This document shows positions 35,301 to 43,552 of a DNA stretch of 64,000 bases, in pieces. A program made the position numbers and the translations under genes. Origin of the DNA: a bacterium (GTDB taxonomy: Bacteria; Desulfobacterota; Binatia; DP-6). The notes beneath the pieces were generated by a model that made no database searches, was not told the origin of the DNA, and worked only from the letters and a program-made list of their open reading frames with translations. Positions within the stretch are counted from its first letter, which is position 1, and each line of letters opens with the position of its first letter. Location: the NCBI GenBank assembly GCA_026129405.1, contig JAHCID010000002.1, positions 62,001-126,000 on the forward strand. Reading direction: 5' to 3'.

Positions 35301-36342
35301 CCGGCTCGCGCTTCCCTTCGGCGAGGCGCACGAGCACGCGCTCTGCGAGCTCGTGGAACGCGCGCGCCAGCGGGCTCGCCGGCTCGGCTGCGACCAGCGG
35401 TACGCCCGCGTCGCCGGCCTCGCGCACGGAGCGTGCGAGCGGGATCTCGCCGAGGAACGGCACGCCCAGCTCCCGCGCCATGGTGGCGCCGCCGCCGTGG
35501 CCGAAGATGTCGGCGCGCGCGCCGCAGCCGGGGCAGAGGTGGAAGCTCATGTTCTCGACGACGCCGAGGACGGGCGTCCCGCACTGGCGGAACATCTGGA
35601 TGCCGCGCCGCACGTCGGCGAGCGCGACGTCCTGCGGCGTGGTGACGACGACCCCGCCCTGCATCGGCAGCTGCTGCGTCAGAGTGAGCTGGATGTCGCC
35701 CGTGCCCGGCGGCAGGTCGAGCACGAGGACGTCGAGCTCGCCCCACTCGCAGTTGCGCAGGAACTCCGTGACGAGCTTCGTCAGCATCGGCCCGCGCCAG
35801 ACGACCGGCGTGACCTCGTCGAGGAAGAAGCCCATCGACATGACGCGGATGCCGTGGCGCTCGATGGGCACGAGCCGCCGGCCGTCGCCTCCCCGGGCCT
35901 TCTCCTCGATGCCGAGGAGGAGCGGGACGCTCGGGCCGTAGACGTCGGCGTCCATGAGACCGACGCGGTGGCCCATGGCCGAGAGGGCGAGGGCCAGGTT
36001 CGTGGCCACGGTCGACTTGCCGACGCCGCCCTTGCCGCTCGCCACGGCGACCACGGTCGCGACGCCGGGCACCGGCTGGGGACCGCGGCGCCCCGGCGGC
36101 ACCGGGGCGACCTCGCGAACGATGCGCACGGGCCCGGCGACGCCGGCCAGTGTCGCTTCCACGGCGGCGACGATCTGCCGCACGACGTCCTCGTTGGCCG
36201 TGCTCGGGGCGAGGTGCACGGTCACCCCGTCGGACGAGACCTCGATGTCGCGCACCAGGCCGAAGGACACGATGTCGCGAGAGAACCCGGGGTAGGCCAC
36301 GGCGCGGAGCCGATCGAGGATCTGCTGCGGGGTCGCGGGCAC
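35284..36342 (-). CDS. mrp: Mrp/NBP35-family iron-sulfur cluster carrier ATPase
   Basis: 352 residues from GTG 36342. The N-terminal ~80 residues are a MIP18-like (DUF59) domain. The deviant Walker A is VASGKGGVGKSTVATNL (~100-116). The P-loop Asp is GLMDADVYGPSV, and the switch region is VLDLPPGTGD. The cluster-binding CxxC is CPGCG (~268). Mrp/ApbC proteins carry a bridging [4Fe-4S] cluster for transfer to apoproteins such as ferredoxins and dehydratases. It is convergent with lspA (17-bp overlap) and divergent from the XRE gene. Confidence 0.94.
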   Translation of the reverse strand: MPATPQQILDRLRAVAYPGFSRDIVSFGLVRDIEVSSDGVTVHLAPSTANEDVVRQIVAAVEATLAGVAGPVRIVREVAPVPPGRRGPQPVPGVATVVAVASGKGGVGKSTVATNLALALSAMGHRVGLMDADVYGPSVPLLLGIEEKARGGDGRRLVPIERHGIRVMSMGFFLDEVTPVVWRGPMLTKLVTEFLRNCEWGELDVLVLDLPPGTGDIQLTLTQQLPMQGGVVVTTPQDVALADVRRGIQMFRQCGTPVLGVVENMSFHLCPGCGARADIFGHGGGATMARELGVPFLGEIPLARSVREAGDAGVPLVAAEPASPLARAFHELAERVLVRLAEGKREPVSAAS

Positions 36343-36507
36343 GTCCCGCGCTTAGCAACGCCCCCCCTCTGCCGCAAGGTCGGGCGTCAGCCTTTGGTCA
36401 TGCGCTACTGGGATGACGCTCCGCATGGCAGGGTCCAGACGGAAGTCCAGGTTTTTCGCGGATGTTGGCGGTGGCACCTGGGTTGCTTGGGGCCTTGGTC
36501 GAATCCC

Positions 36508-36753
36508 ATGCACGTACACATGCCTACCGCCGTGAGCGGTCCGCCCCCCAATGCCGGTCGTCTCATCCGGGCCTGGCGCCAGCGCGCCGGTCTCACCCAG
36601 GAAGGTCTCGCGCAGTCGCTCAGCGTGACCTTCTCGACGGTGAGCCGATGGGAGAACGGCCACGTGCTGCCCAGCAAGCTCGCGTGGCGTGCCCTCCAAC
36701 AGCTCGCCGCGGAACGTCAGACGCCGCTCGTCGAGAACGACGAGACCGACTGA
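36508..36753 (+). CDS. Small XRE-family HTH protein
   Basis: 81 residues from ATG 36508; a second ATG at 36520 would trim four residues. The Cro/CI HTH covers nearly the whole protein: AGRLIRAWRQRAGLTQEGLAQ, then VTFSTVSRWENGHVLPSKLAWRAL. There is no effector domain. It is followed eight bases after its stop by a histidine-kinase gene, so the two could work together, though no receiver domain is present. The promoter could not be picked out from the 165 bp upstream. Confidence 0.85.
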   Translation: MHVHMPTAVSGPPPNAGRLIRAWRQRAGLTQEGLAQSLSVTFSTVSRWENGHVLPSKLAWRALQQLAAERQTPLVENDETD

Positions 36754-36760
36754 GTCCGGC

Positions 36761-37975
36761 GTGCAGGGGTTCACGCGACCGGCAGCCCGGTCTGCCGGTC
36801 GTCCCGTGGACGCCGGCACGAGTCGCGAGCGCAGGCTCGCCCGGCTGATCGGTGAGCTGCTCGAGGAGGATCGCCTCGAGCCGGCGCTCGACGCGTGGAT
36901 CGACGCGGCAACCGCACTGCTCGACGCGACCGTCGTCGGGCTGTGGACCTGCGCCCGCGACCGGTTGATCGCCCGGCGGGCGTGTCCCGGGCCGTTGCCG
37001 TCGGATATGCCCTTCGAGGCGCCGGAGGACGCCGCGCGCGCGGTGCGCGAGCGCCGTGTGGTGGTGACCTATGACGGTGGGCTGCCGATGCTCGCTGCAC
37101 CGGTCCTCGGCCGCGGCGGGCGCGTGCTCGGCGCCGTCGCAGGCCGCGCCGTGGCGCCCCCGGGGGATCACGATCGCTGGGCCGGCCTCGTCGAGACGCT
37201 CGCCGCGCTCGTCGCGACCACGCTCGAGAAGGCCGAGCTGGTAGCGCGCGTCGAGCGCCAGCAGGCCGACCTGCGCGCGGCGCACCAGCTGAAGACGAAC
37301 TTCGTCGCGACCGTGTCGCACGAGCTGCGCACGCCGCTGAACGTCATCCTCGGCTACACCGACCTGCTCGCGGACGAAGCCTTCGGGGCGGTGCCGCCCG
37401 CGCAGCTCGACGTCGTTCACCGCGTGCAGACGAGCGCCCGCGAGCTGTTCGAGCTGGTGACTGCGACGCTCGACCTCGGCCGCCTCGAGGCCGGCGACTC
37501 GCCGCTCGCGCTCGAGCGCGTCGAGCTCGACGCCCTGTGTGCGGCGCTGCACCGGGAGACCGTCGCCCGCCTCGGGGATCCGGCGCTCACGCTCGACTGG
37601 GAGATCGCCGGGCTGCCCACCATCGACACCGACCGGGACAAGCTGGCGACGGCGCTGCGCAACGTCGTCGGCAACGCGCTCAAGTTCGCGCCCGGCGGGA
37701 CGGTCATGGTGCGTGCGCGCGTCGAGCCGTCGACGGTGGTGTTCGCGGTCGCCGACACCGGCATCGGCATCGCGCCCGACGACGTGCCGCTCGTCTTCGA
37801 GATGTTCCGCCAGCTCGAGCCGCCCGACACGCGGCGTTTCGGCGGCGTCGGGCTCGGGCTGTACGTCGTGCGCCAGGTCCTGCGCCAGCTCGGCGGCGAG
37901 GTCCAGGTGTGGAGCACGCCCGGCGTCGGATCCTGCTTCCTGCTGCACGTGCCGCTCCAGCCGCTCGGGGCCTGA
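36761..37975 (+). CDS. GAF-like sensor histidine kinase
   Basis: 404 residues from GTG 36761; the frame extends upstream inside the XRE gene, so the start is uncertain. Residues ~20-165 form a GAF-like sensor domain (LDAWIDAATALLDATVVGLWTC, GGRVLGAVAG) with no transmembrane segment. A coiled helix leads to the HisKA box FVATVSHELRTPLNVILGY (phospho-acceptor His187). The ATPase boxes are NVVGNALKF (N), DTGIGIAPDD (G1), FEMFRQLEP (F) and GGVGLGLYVV (G2). It is a cytoplasmic or peripherally bound kinase. No cognate response regulator is adjacent. Confidence 0.88.
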   Translation: MQGFTRPAARSAGRPVDAGTSRERRLARLIGELLEEDRLEPALDAWIDAATALLDATVVGLWTCARDRLIARRACPGPLPSDMPFEAPEDAARAVRERRVVVTYDGGLPMLAAPVLGRGGRVLGAVAGRAVAPPGDHDRWAGLVETLAALVATTLEKAELVARVERQQADLRAAHQLKTNFVATVSHELRTPLNVILGYTDLLADEAFGAVPPAQLDVVHRVQTSARELFELVTATLDLGRLEAGDSPLALERVELDALCAALHRETVARLGDPALTLDWEIAGLPTIDTDRDKLATALRNVVGNALKFAPGGTVMVRARVEPSTVVFAVADTGIGIAPDDVPLVFEMFRQLEPPDTRRFGGVGLGLYVVRQVLRQLGGEVQVWSTPGVGSCFLLHVPLQPLGA

Positions 37976-38016
37976 ACGTGCTGTCCTCGCCGCGGGGCGT
38001 GTGGTAGCCCCGCCGC

Positions 38017-38848
38017 ATGGCCCGGCGACGCCGACGCACGGGCGACGACGCGGAGGCGCCGTCGGCGACGCCGGCGGGGCCGACCCCGAGCCTGAACGCG
38101 CCCTTCCGCGACCTGCGCCGCCATCTGACCGCCAGGCCCGCACCGCCGCCGTCCGCGCCGAAGCCGCCGCCGGTCGGAGCCGGGGCCCGCCGACGGGGCG
38201 CCGTCGCGGGCGGGCGCACCGCCCGCCGCGTCGCCGCCCGGGGCGATGCCTCCGGCCGCGCCGCCGCCGGACGAGGCGTCGCTCTTCGCGCGGGCGATGC
38301 TCGACGTCGTGCCGCTGCCCGCGACGTCGCGCGAGCGCATCGACCGGCCGCCGCCCACCGCCGCGCCCGCGACGCCGATCAGCGAGGAGGCCGAGGCGCT
38401 GGCCGCGCTCTCCGACCTCGTCACCGGCGCGACCCACTTCGACGTGACCGACACGCGCGAGTACGTCGAGGGCGCCGTCGTCGGGCTCGATCCGCGCCTC
38501 GTGCGCCGCCTGCGGCGCGGCGACTTCGCGTGGCAGGCGCACCTCGACCTGCACGGTCAGACCGCGGTGGAGGCGCGGGGTGCCGTCGAGCGCTTCGTCC
38601 TCCAGGCGTTCCGCGACGCGCGCCGCTGCGTGCTCATCGTCCACGGCCGCGGGCACAACTCGAAGGATCACACGCCCGTCCTGAAGGAGGGCCTGAAGAC
38701 GTGGCTCGCACGCGGCGTGCTCGGCAAGGTCGTGCTCGCGTTCGCGTCGGCGCGGCCGAGCGACGGCGGCGCGGGCGCGCTCTACGTGCTGCTGCGTCGC
38801 GACCGGCGAGCGGCGCCGATGCGCATCACCGAGGGCGCGAAGCGCTGA
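38017..38848 (+). CDS. Smr-domain protein with apparent frameshift
   Basis: The Smr domain reads in one frame from before ATG 38246 to 38848: WQAHLDLHGQTAVEARGAVE, then CVLIVHGRGHNSKDHTPVLK, and VLAFASARPSDGGAGALYVLL, the LDLHG and HGRG/KxxL signatures. Its usual N-terminal part lies in another frame that starts at ATG 38017 (MARRRRRTG then LNAPFRDLRRHL, a pattern common before Smr domains). The protein-like text switches frame at about 38180-38200, a G/C-rich run. The gene therefore probably spans 38017-38848, with one inserted or missing base. Smr domains act as nicking nucleases or RNases on branched or stalled nucleic acids; bacterial stand-alone members are otherwise poorly known. Confidence 0.8.
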
Positions 38849-38858
38849 GGGGCCGGTC

Positions 38859-39371
38859 ATGGCCGATGCGCTCACCGGCGTCCGCCTGCTGCTCGGGCTG
38901 CTCCTGCCGGCGCTGATCCTGGAGGGCGGCGTCCTGCCGCTGTGCGCGTGGGGCGCGGCGGCGCTGACGGACTACGTCGACGGGCCCATGGCGCGCCGGC
39001 GGCCGCCGACGCGCCACGGGCCGATGCTCGACACGGCCGCCGACGTGCTCGTCGTGCTGGGCGGCCTCGCTGCGGCGGCGGCGCGCGGCCTCGTCTCCTG
39101 GATCGTGCCGCTGGCGATCGTGGTGTCGGTGACGGCGTACGTGGTCGCGTCGTGGCGTCTCAGCGCCGGCGGGCCGGCGCCGCGGCTCGCGCGCAGCCGC
39201 ATCGGGCACTGGGCCGGCGTCGTGAACTACGCCTGCCTCGGGCTCGCGTGCGGCGCGCTGGCGCTGCCGTGGGGCGGCTGGCCGGCGTTGCTCGGGCTGG
39301 TTGGCGCGGTCACCGCGGCGTGGAACCTCGCCGCGGTCGCGGCCCGCGTCCTACCCCGACAGCTCGCGTGA
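38859..39371 (+). CDS. CDP-alcohol phosphatidyltransferase
   Basis: 170 residues, ATG behind AGGGG. The full CDP-alcohol motif D-x2-DG-x2-AR-x7-8-G-x3-D-x3-D is present: DYVDGPMARRRPPTRHG, then PMLDTAADV, with all four aspartates. Six hydrophobic segments are expected and four or five are plain. The enzyme joins a CDP-linked lipid to an alcohol (glycerol phosphate, inositol, serine or choline); the alcohol cannot be told from sequence. Its 3' end overlaps that of the flippase-like gene by 21 bp, in opposite orientation. Confidence 0.9.
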   Translation: MADALTGVRLLLGLLLPALILEGGVLPLCAWGAAALTDYVDGPMARRRPPTRHGPMLDTAADVLVVLGGLAAAAARGLVSWIVPLAIVVSVTAYVVASWRLSAGGPAPRLARSRIGHWAGVVNYACLGLACGALALPWGGWPALLGLVGAVTAAWNLAAVAARVLPRQLA

Positions 39372-40235
39372 AGCCCGCCGCAGGAAGAGCAGGCCCCAGA
39401 ACGCGTTCGTCACCATGAACATCAGGTGTGCCGCGAGGCTGTAGGCGATCAGCTTCTCGCCCGGTGCGTACGCGCCGAAGAAGTAGACCCACGCGGCCTG
39501 GCTCGGTCCGAGGTGGGCGGCGGCGATCGGCAGCGCCGCGAAGAAGTAGACCAGCGGCAGGAACGTCAGCAGCGTGACGAGCGGAATGTCGATCCCGAAC
39601 AGCGGCAGCGCGAGCCAGTTGATCAGCACGGCGGCGAGCAGGTTCGGCGTCTTCAGGAGGAGCAGAGCGGGGTACTGCCAGAGCTTCGCCTGGAAGAAGG
39701 CGCGGAAGATCGCCATCTCGCCGATCCTGCCGCGGCGCGGCCGCGAGAAGAACCACAGGTGCGCGGCGAGATACGCCGCCATCACCGCGTACACCTCCCA
39801 GGGCGCCTTCGGCTCGTTGCTCACCGCCGCGCCGACGAACGAGTAGAACGCCAGCTGGTAGATCTCGACCAGGGCGATGAACACGACCACGCCCGTCACC
39901 TGCCAGAACGGGATGTGGTGGCGCCGGTGCAGGTAGACGGCGATGCCGCCCTGGCCGAGCTGCGTGTTCACCAGCGACAGGATGTAGGCCGTCGCGCGCA
40001 CCGGGAGGACGTCGCGGTACGGGACCCGAACGAGGAACCACGACACCGCCTGCTGGAGGACCAGCGTGTCGACCAGCAGGTAGAACGCCGAGTAGGGGAC
40101 GATCAGCAGGAGGTAGAGACCCCAGCGCCCGGCGGCGAGGGTCTCGACCACCTGCCCGATCGGATAGCGGGAGAACAGGAACGCGAAGATCGCGAGCGTG
40201 ACCGCCCACGGCGCGATCTTCTTGAGGGCGCTCAG
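39351..40235 (-). CDS. Lysylphosphatidylglycerol-synthase-like flippase domain protein (UPF0104-type)
   Basis: 294 residues if read from CTG 40235, which overlaps the di-iron gene stop as CTGA and has GAGGAGG seven bases upstream; no ATG, GTG or TTG occurs nearby that would leave the first helix whole. The protein is mostly transmembrane (eight or so helices), with YILSLVNTQLGQGGIAVYL in the second third, the conserved segment of this family. Members include the flippase part of MprF and many hopanoid or lipid exporters of unknown substrate. It is translationally coupled to the di-iron oxygenase, suggesting lipid modification and transfer; this is inference. Confidence 0.82.
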   Translation of the reverse strand: MSALKKIAPWAVTLAIFAFLFSRYPIGQVVETLAAGRWGLYLLLIVPYSAFYLLVDTLVLQQAVSWFLVRVPYRDVLPVRATAYILSLVNTQLGQGGIAVYLHRRHHIPFWQVTGVVVFIALVEIYQLAFYSFVGAAVSNEPKAPWEVYAVMAAYLAAHLWFFSRPRRGRIGEMAIFRAFFQAKLWQYPALLLLKTPNLLAAVLINWLALPLFGIDIPLVTLLTFLPLVYFFAALPIAAAHLGPSQAAWVYFFGAYAPGEKLIAYSLAAHLMFMVTNAFWGLLFLRRASRELSG

Positions 40236-41224
40236 GCGCTGGCCTCCTCGTGCTCGAACTGGAGGATGTCGAGCTCGGCGAAGCGCTCGCGCACCCACGG
40301 CGTGAGCAGCCCGAGCCGCTTCACGTTGGGGACGATCTTCGAGAAGAGCATCTTGCGGAACTCGATCATCGACGGCGAGTAGAGGACGAGCTCTCGGACC
40401 TCGGCCACCGGCCAGCCCATGGTGTGCCAGACCTCCTCCGCGAGTAGCCGGTCGCGCATCAGACGGCAACCCTCGAAGACGAACTCCTCGCGCTCGCGCA
40501 GCTCCCGCGCCGGCATCTCCTTGAAGAAGTCGCCCAGCGACAGGACGCCGAAGGCGACGTGCCGCGACTCGTCGCGGATCACGTAATGGAGCAGATCGGT
40601 GAGCAGCGGCTCCGACGACATCTTGTGCATGAAGCCGAACGCGGCCATCGCGAGACCCTCCACGAGGATCTGCATGCCGAGGTACTTCATGTCCCAGCGC
40701 GAGTCGGTGAGGATCTGGTCGAGCAGCGCCTTCAGATGCGGGTTGATGCGGTAGGGGCCACCCAGCTTCTCGTGCAGGTAGCGGCTGAAGACCTCGACGT
40801 GACGGGCCTCGTCGGCGACCTGCGTCGCGCCGTAGAACTTGGCCTCCATCCACGGGGTCGCGTCGACGATCTGGGCGGTGGCGAGGAGCGCGCCCTGCTC
40901 GCCGTGCATGAAGTTCGACAGCGACCAGCGCAGCTGCTCGACGCGCAGCTTCTCGATCTCCTTCGGCGTCAGCTTCTCCCAGATGTGCGTGCCGTACACG
41001 GGGATCTGGAAGTCGGGGAAGATCTCGGCCGCGGCGTCGACCGGCGTCTGCCAGGCGAGCTGATCGGTGGCGTTCCACTGATCGCGCTTGGCCTTCTCGT
41101 AGAGCGTGTGCAGCTCGCGCCGCACCATCTCGTAGTTCCAGGTGTAGGTCGTGTTGAACGTGGTGGAGAGCAGCTCGATCTGCTCCTCGCGCGCGTCGTG
41201 GTCGTCGATCGGGGCCTGCGACAT
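40232..41224 (-). CDS. Ferritin-like di-iron oxygenase (R2-like ligand-binding oxidase or AurF-like)
   Basis: 330 residues, ATG with GGAGG eight bases upstream. Two helix pairs carry di-iron ligands: FMHGEQGALL and VADEARHVEVF (E and EARH), then ILVEGLAMAAFGF and YVIRDESRHVAFG (E and DESRH). This is the four-helix di-iron core of the ferritin/RNR-R2 superfamily. The size and EARH/DESRH spacing resemble R2-like ligand-binding oxidases and fatty-acyl oxygenases. It should activate O2 on an organic substrate; the substrate is unknown. The downstream flippase-like gene is coupled through CTGA, and the upstream TetR gene with its palindrome is 26 bp away. Confidence 0.85.
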   Translation of the reverse strand: MSQAPIDDHDAREEQIELLSTTFNTTYTWNYEMVRRELHTLYEKAKRDQWNATDQLAWQTPVDAAAEIFPDFQIPVYGTHIWEKLTPKEIEKLRVEQLRWSLSNFMHGEQGALLATAQIVDATPWMEAKFYGATQVADEARHVEVFSRYLHEKLGGPYRINPHLKALLDQILTDSRWDMKYLGMQILVEGLAMAAFGFMHKMSSEPLLTDLLHYVIRDESRHVAFGVLSLGDFFKEMPARELREREEFVFEGCRLMRDRLLAEEVWHTMGWPVAEVRELVLYSPSMIEFRKMLFSKIVPNVKRLGLLTPWVRERFAELDILQFEHEEASA

Positions 41225-41250
41225 GGGCGGGTCCTCCAGATGCGGGATCT

Positions 41251-41868
41251 TCAGCCGGGCTGCCGGAGCGTGCCGTGCAGCGAGAGATGGTTGATGGTTT
41301 CCTCGAGCCACTCGATCGGGACGGCCTCGTGCTCGCTCCACCAGGCGAGGAGCTGCGTGATCATGCCGACGAGCGCCTGCGCCGCGAGCGCGGTGTGCAG
41401 CGGCGTCAGCACGCCGGCGTCGATGCCGGCGCGCAGGTTGCTCTCGATGTCGACCGCGAACAGGGCCTGCGCGCGGCGCACCAGCTCGTGATGCGCACCG
41501 TCGGCGCCGAACACGATCTTGAAGAGCGGCCGGTGGTCGCGCGCGAAGCGGCAGGCGGCGCTGGTCGAGGCCCGGATGCGCCCGAGCGGGTCGGGCGCGG
41601 CGTCGCGGGCGGCGTCGACGGCGGCCTTGAAGCGCAGGATCACGTCCTGCACGACCGCGTCGACCAGCGCCTCCTTGGTCTCGAAGTGGAGGTAGAAGGT
41701 GCCGACGCCGACGTCGGCCTCGGCAGCGATGTCGGCGATCTTGGTCGCCCGGATGCCCTGGCGCGCCAGCACCGTCGTGGCGGCCGCGAGCAGCTCCCTC
41801 GCGGTGCGCTCCCGGCGTCGGGCGAAGCGGTTGGCGTGCGGGGCGGCAGCAAGTGAGGAGGTCTTCAT
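41251..41868 (-). CDS. TetR-family regulator of the di-iron/flippase cluster
   Basis: 205 residues. The HTH is RTARELLAAATTVLARQGIRA, then KIADIAAEADVGVGTFYLHFETKEALV. The ligand domain is all helical, ending EWLEETINHLSLHG. It lies upstream of the di-iron and flippase-like genes on the same strand with 26 bp between, so it probably leads that transcript. A perfect 18-bp palindrome starts two bases upstream of its ATG, leaving no room for a Shine-Dalgarno site; autorepression and a leaderless start are likely. Confidence 0.92.
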   Translation of the reverse strand: MKTSSLAAAPHANRFARRRERTARELLAAATTVLARQGIRATKIADIAAEADVGVGTFYLHFETKEALVDAVVQDVILRFKAAVDAARDAAPDPLGRIRASTSAACRFARDHRPLFKIVFGADGAHHELVRRAQALFAVDIESNLRAGIDAGVLTPLHTALAAQALVGMITQLLAWWSEHEAVPIEWLEETINHLSLHGTLRQPG

Positions 41869-41869
41869 G

Positions 41870-41887
41870 ACTGAACCTAGATTCAGT
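41870..41887. promoter_or_regulatory. Palindromic operator beside tetR start
   Basis: Arms ACTGAA and TTCAGT around CCTAGA, perfect 6-bp arms, one base from the TetR ATG (41868). It would block transcription or initiation when bound. Confidence 0.7.
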
Positions 41888-41952
41888 TAGCAGCGCTCGC
41901 GGTCCGGATGCAACCCGGGGCGCGCGCGTCTGCCCCGTCCGGGGCGGGTGGA

Positions 41953-42933
41953 TCAGGGACGGGCGACGTCGACCGCGTCGCCGCCCCCGGCTCCCGAGCG
42001 CAGGCAGGCCTCGGCGATGGCGACGGCGTGGGCGCCGTCGATCGGTGCGACCGGGGGCGGGGTGCCGTCGACCAGGAGGGCGGCGAAGGCGCGCAGGGCG
42101 TCGGCCACGGTCATCGCCGCCGGCGGCAGGGCGACCGGGGTGCGCTCGAGGCCGCGCACGGTCTGGAGCCAGTGCTGCTGGTGGTCGCCGACCAGCTGGC
42201 CCTCGGCGCAGGCGGCGTCGATCAGTCCCGAGCGGCCGGCCGTCGCGCGACAGCCGCTCACGGTGACGAGGGCGGGGTCGCCCTCCAGCTCGAGGAGGGC
42301 CATGAAGTTGTCCTCGGTGCGCTTGGTGACGACGCGCGCCGTCAGGCAGCGGACGCGCACGACGTCGCGTCCGGTCAGGTGGCGCACGAGATCGAAGCTG
42401 TGGACGCCGGTGTGCAGCACGATGCCGCCACCGGAGAGCTCGGGCCGGTCGAGCCACGCCAGCGGCGACGGCTCGAAGCGCTGGTTCACCGCGAGCGCGC
42501 GCAGCGGCCCGAGCCGCCCGAGTCGCTCGCGCGCGGCGGCCACGACCGTGTTCCAGCGCAGCGTGTGCGCCATGAGCGCCGGGGTCCCGGCCTCGCGCAG
42601 GCGACGCGCGATCGCGAAGGCGTCGGCGGACGTGGTCGCGAGCGGCTTCTCGATGAGGAGCGCCTTGCCCGCGCCCGCGACGGCATCGGCGATGGGCCGG
42701 TGCAGCGCCGGCGGCACGACGGCGATCACACCGGCGACGCCCGCATCGGCGACCAGCTCGCGCCAGTCGGCGTGGAAGCGGCAGCCGAGCTCTGCCGCCT
42801 GCGCGCGTCCCTGGGCGGCGTCGTGCCGCGACAGCGCCGCGAGTGCGAGCGCCGGCACGTCGGCGCGGAGATGATTCAGGTAGCGCGCGCCATGCTTGCC
42901 GGCGCCGATGAGCCCGATCGGGATGGGACGCAG
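41953..42933 (-). CDS. Gfo/Idh/MocA-family NAD(P)-dependent oxidoreductase
   Basis: 326 residues from CTG 42933 with GGAGG five bases upstream. No ATG, GTG or TTG lies between an in-frame TAA at 42987 and the dinucleotide motif, which reads [15 protein letters not shown] at residues 5-19. Starting at the first standard codon (42858) would delete that motif, so CTG is preferred. Downstream, [29 protein letters not shown] (the EKP motif) and [15 protein letters not shown] (catalytic His region) are standard for the family. The substrate is likely a sugar or inositol derivative, but it is unknown. The gene is divergent from ferredoxin, with palindromes between. Confidence 0.85.
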   Translation of the reverse strand: MRPIPIGLIGAGKHGARYLNHLRADVPALALAALSRHDAAQGRAQAAELGCRFHADWRELVADAGVAGVIAVVPPALHRPIADAVAGAGKALLIEKPLATTSADAFAIARRLREAGTPALMAHTLRWNTVVAAARERLGRLGPLRALAVNQRFEPSPLAWLDRPELSGGGIVLHTGVHSFDLVRHLTGRDVVRVRCLTARVVTKRTEDNFMALLELEGDPALVTVSGCRATAGRSGLIDAACAEGQLVGDHQQHWLQTVRGLERTPVALPPAAMTVADALRAFAALLVDGTPPPVAPIDGAHAVAIAEACLRSGAGGGDAVDVARP

Positions 42934-42954
42934 ACGAACCTCCGACCCCGCGTC

Positions 42955-42970
42955 CGCTCGCCGGCGAGCG
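42955..42970. promoter_or_regulatory. Perfect 16-bp palindrome upstream of Gfo/Idh gene
   Basis: CGCTCGCCGGCGAGCG, 22 bp upstream of the CTG start. It could be an operator or leader hairpin; G/C-rich DNA makes chance palindromes more common. Confidence 0.35.
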
Positions 42971-43026
42971 CGGGGATCCGGCGCTTAGTCCCGCCCCCGC
43001 GACGCTGTCAAACGACGCAGAAACGG

Positions 43027-43055
43027 TTGCAAAGGCACACCCTCGGGGTTAGGAG
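43027..43055 (+). promoter_or_regulatory. Candidate sigma-70-type promoter of ferredoxin gene
   Basis: TTGCAA (43027-43032), a 17-bp spacer and TAGGAG (43050-43055), 44 bp before the ferredoxin ATG. Match to consensus is moderate. Confidence 0.35.
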
Positions 43056-43062
43056 AGGCGCC

Positions 43063-43076
43063 GGCCGGATCCGGCC
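43063..43076. promoter_or_regulatory. 14-bp palindrome in ferredoxin leader
   Basis: GGCCGGATCCGGCC is perfectly symmetric and lies between the candidate promoter and the ribosome site (AGGAG at 43088). It is a possible leader hairpin; no function is known. Confidence 0.25.
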
Positions 43077-43098
43077 CCCGACCTCTCAGGAGCTCGTC

Positions 43099-43452
<354 letters not shown>

Positions 43453-43552
43453 GGCTTCGCCTCGCCCAAAGGGCGCCGCGCCGGCGTCGCCTCGCCCGGG
43501 CGGCGTAGGACGCCGCGGCGACGGCATCGGGCGCCCTGCCGCCCCCGACCCC

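Noticed and set aside
36352-36819. Minus-strand 155-residue frame opposite the XRE gene
   Set aside because: The plus frame has a clear XRE helix-turn-helix; the minus frame has no motif and unlikely composition.
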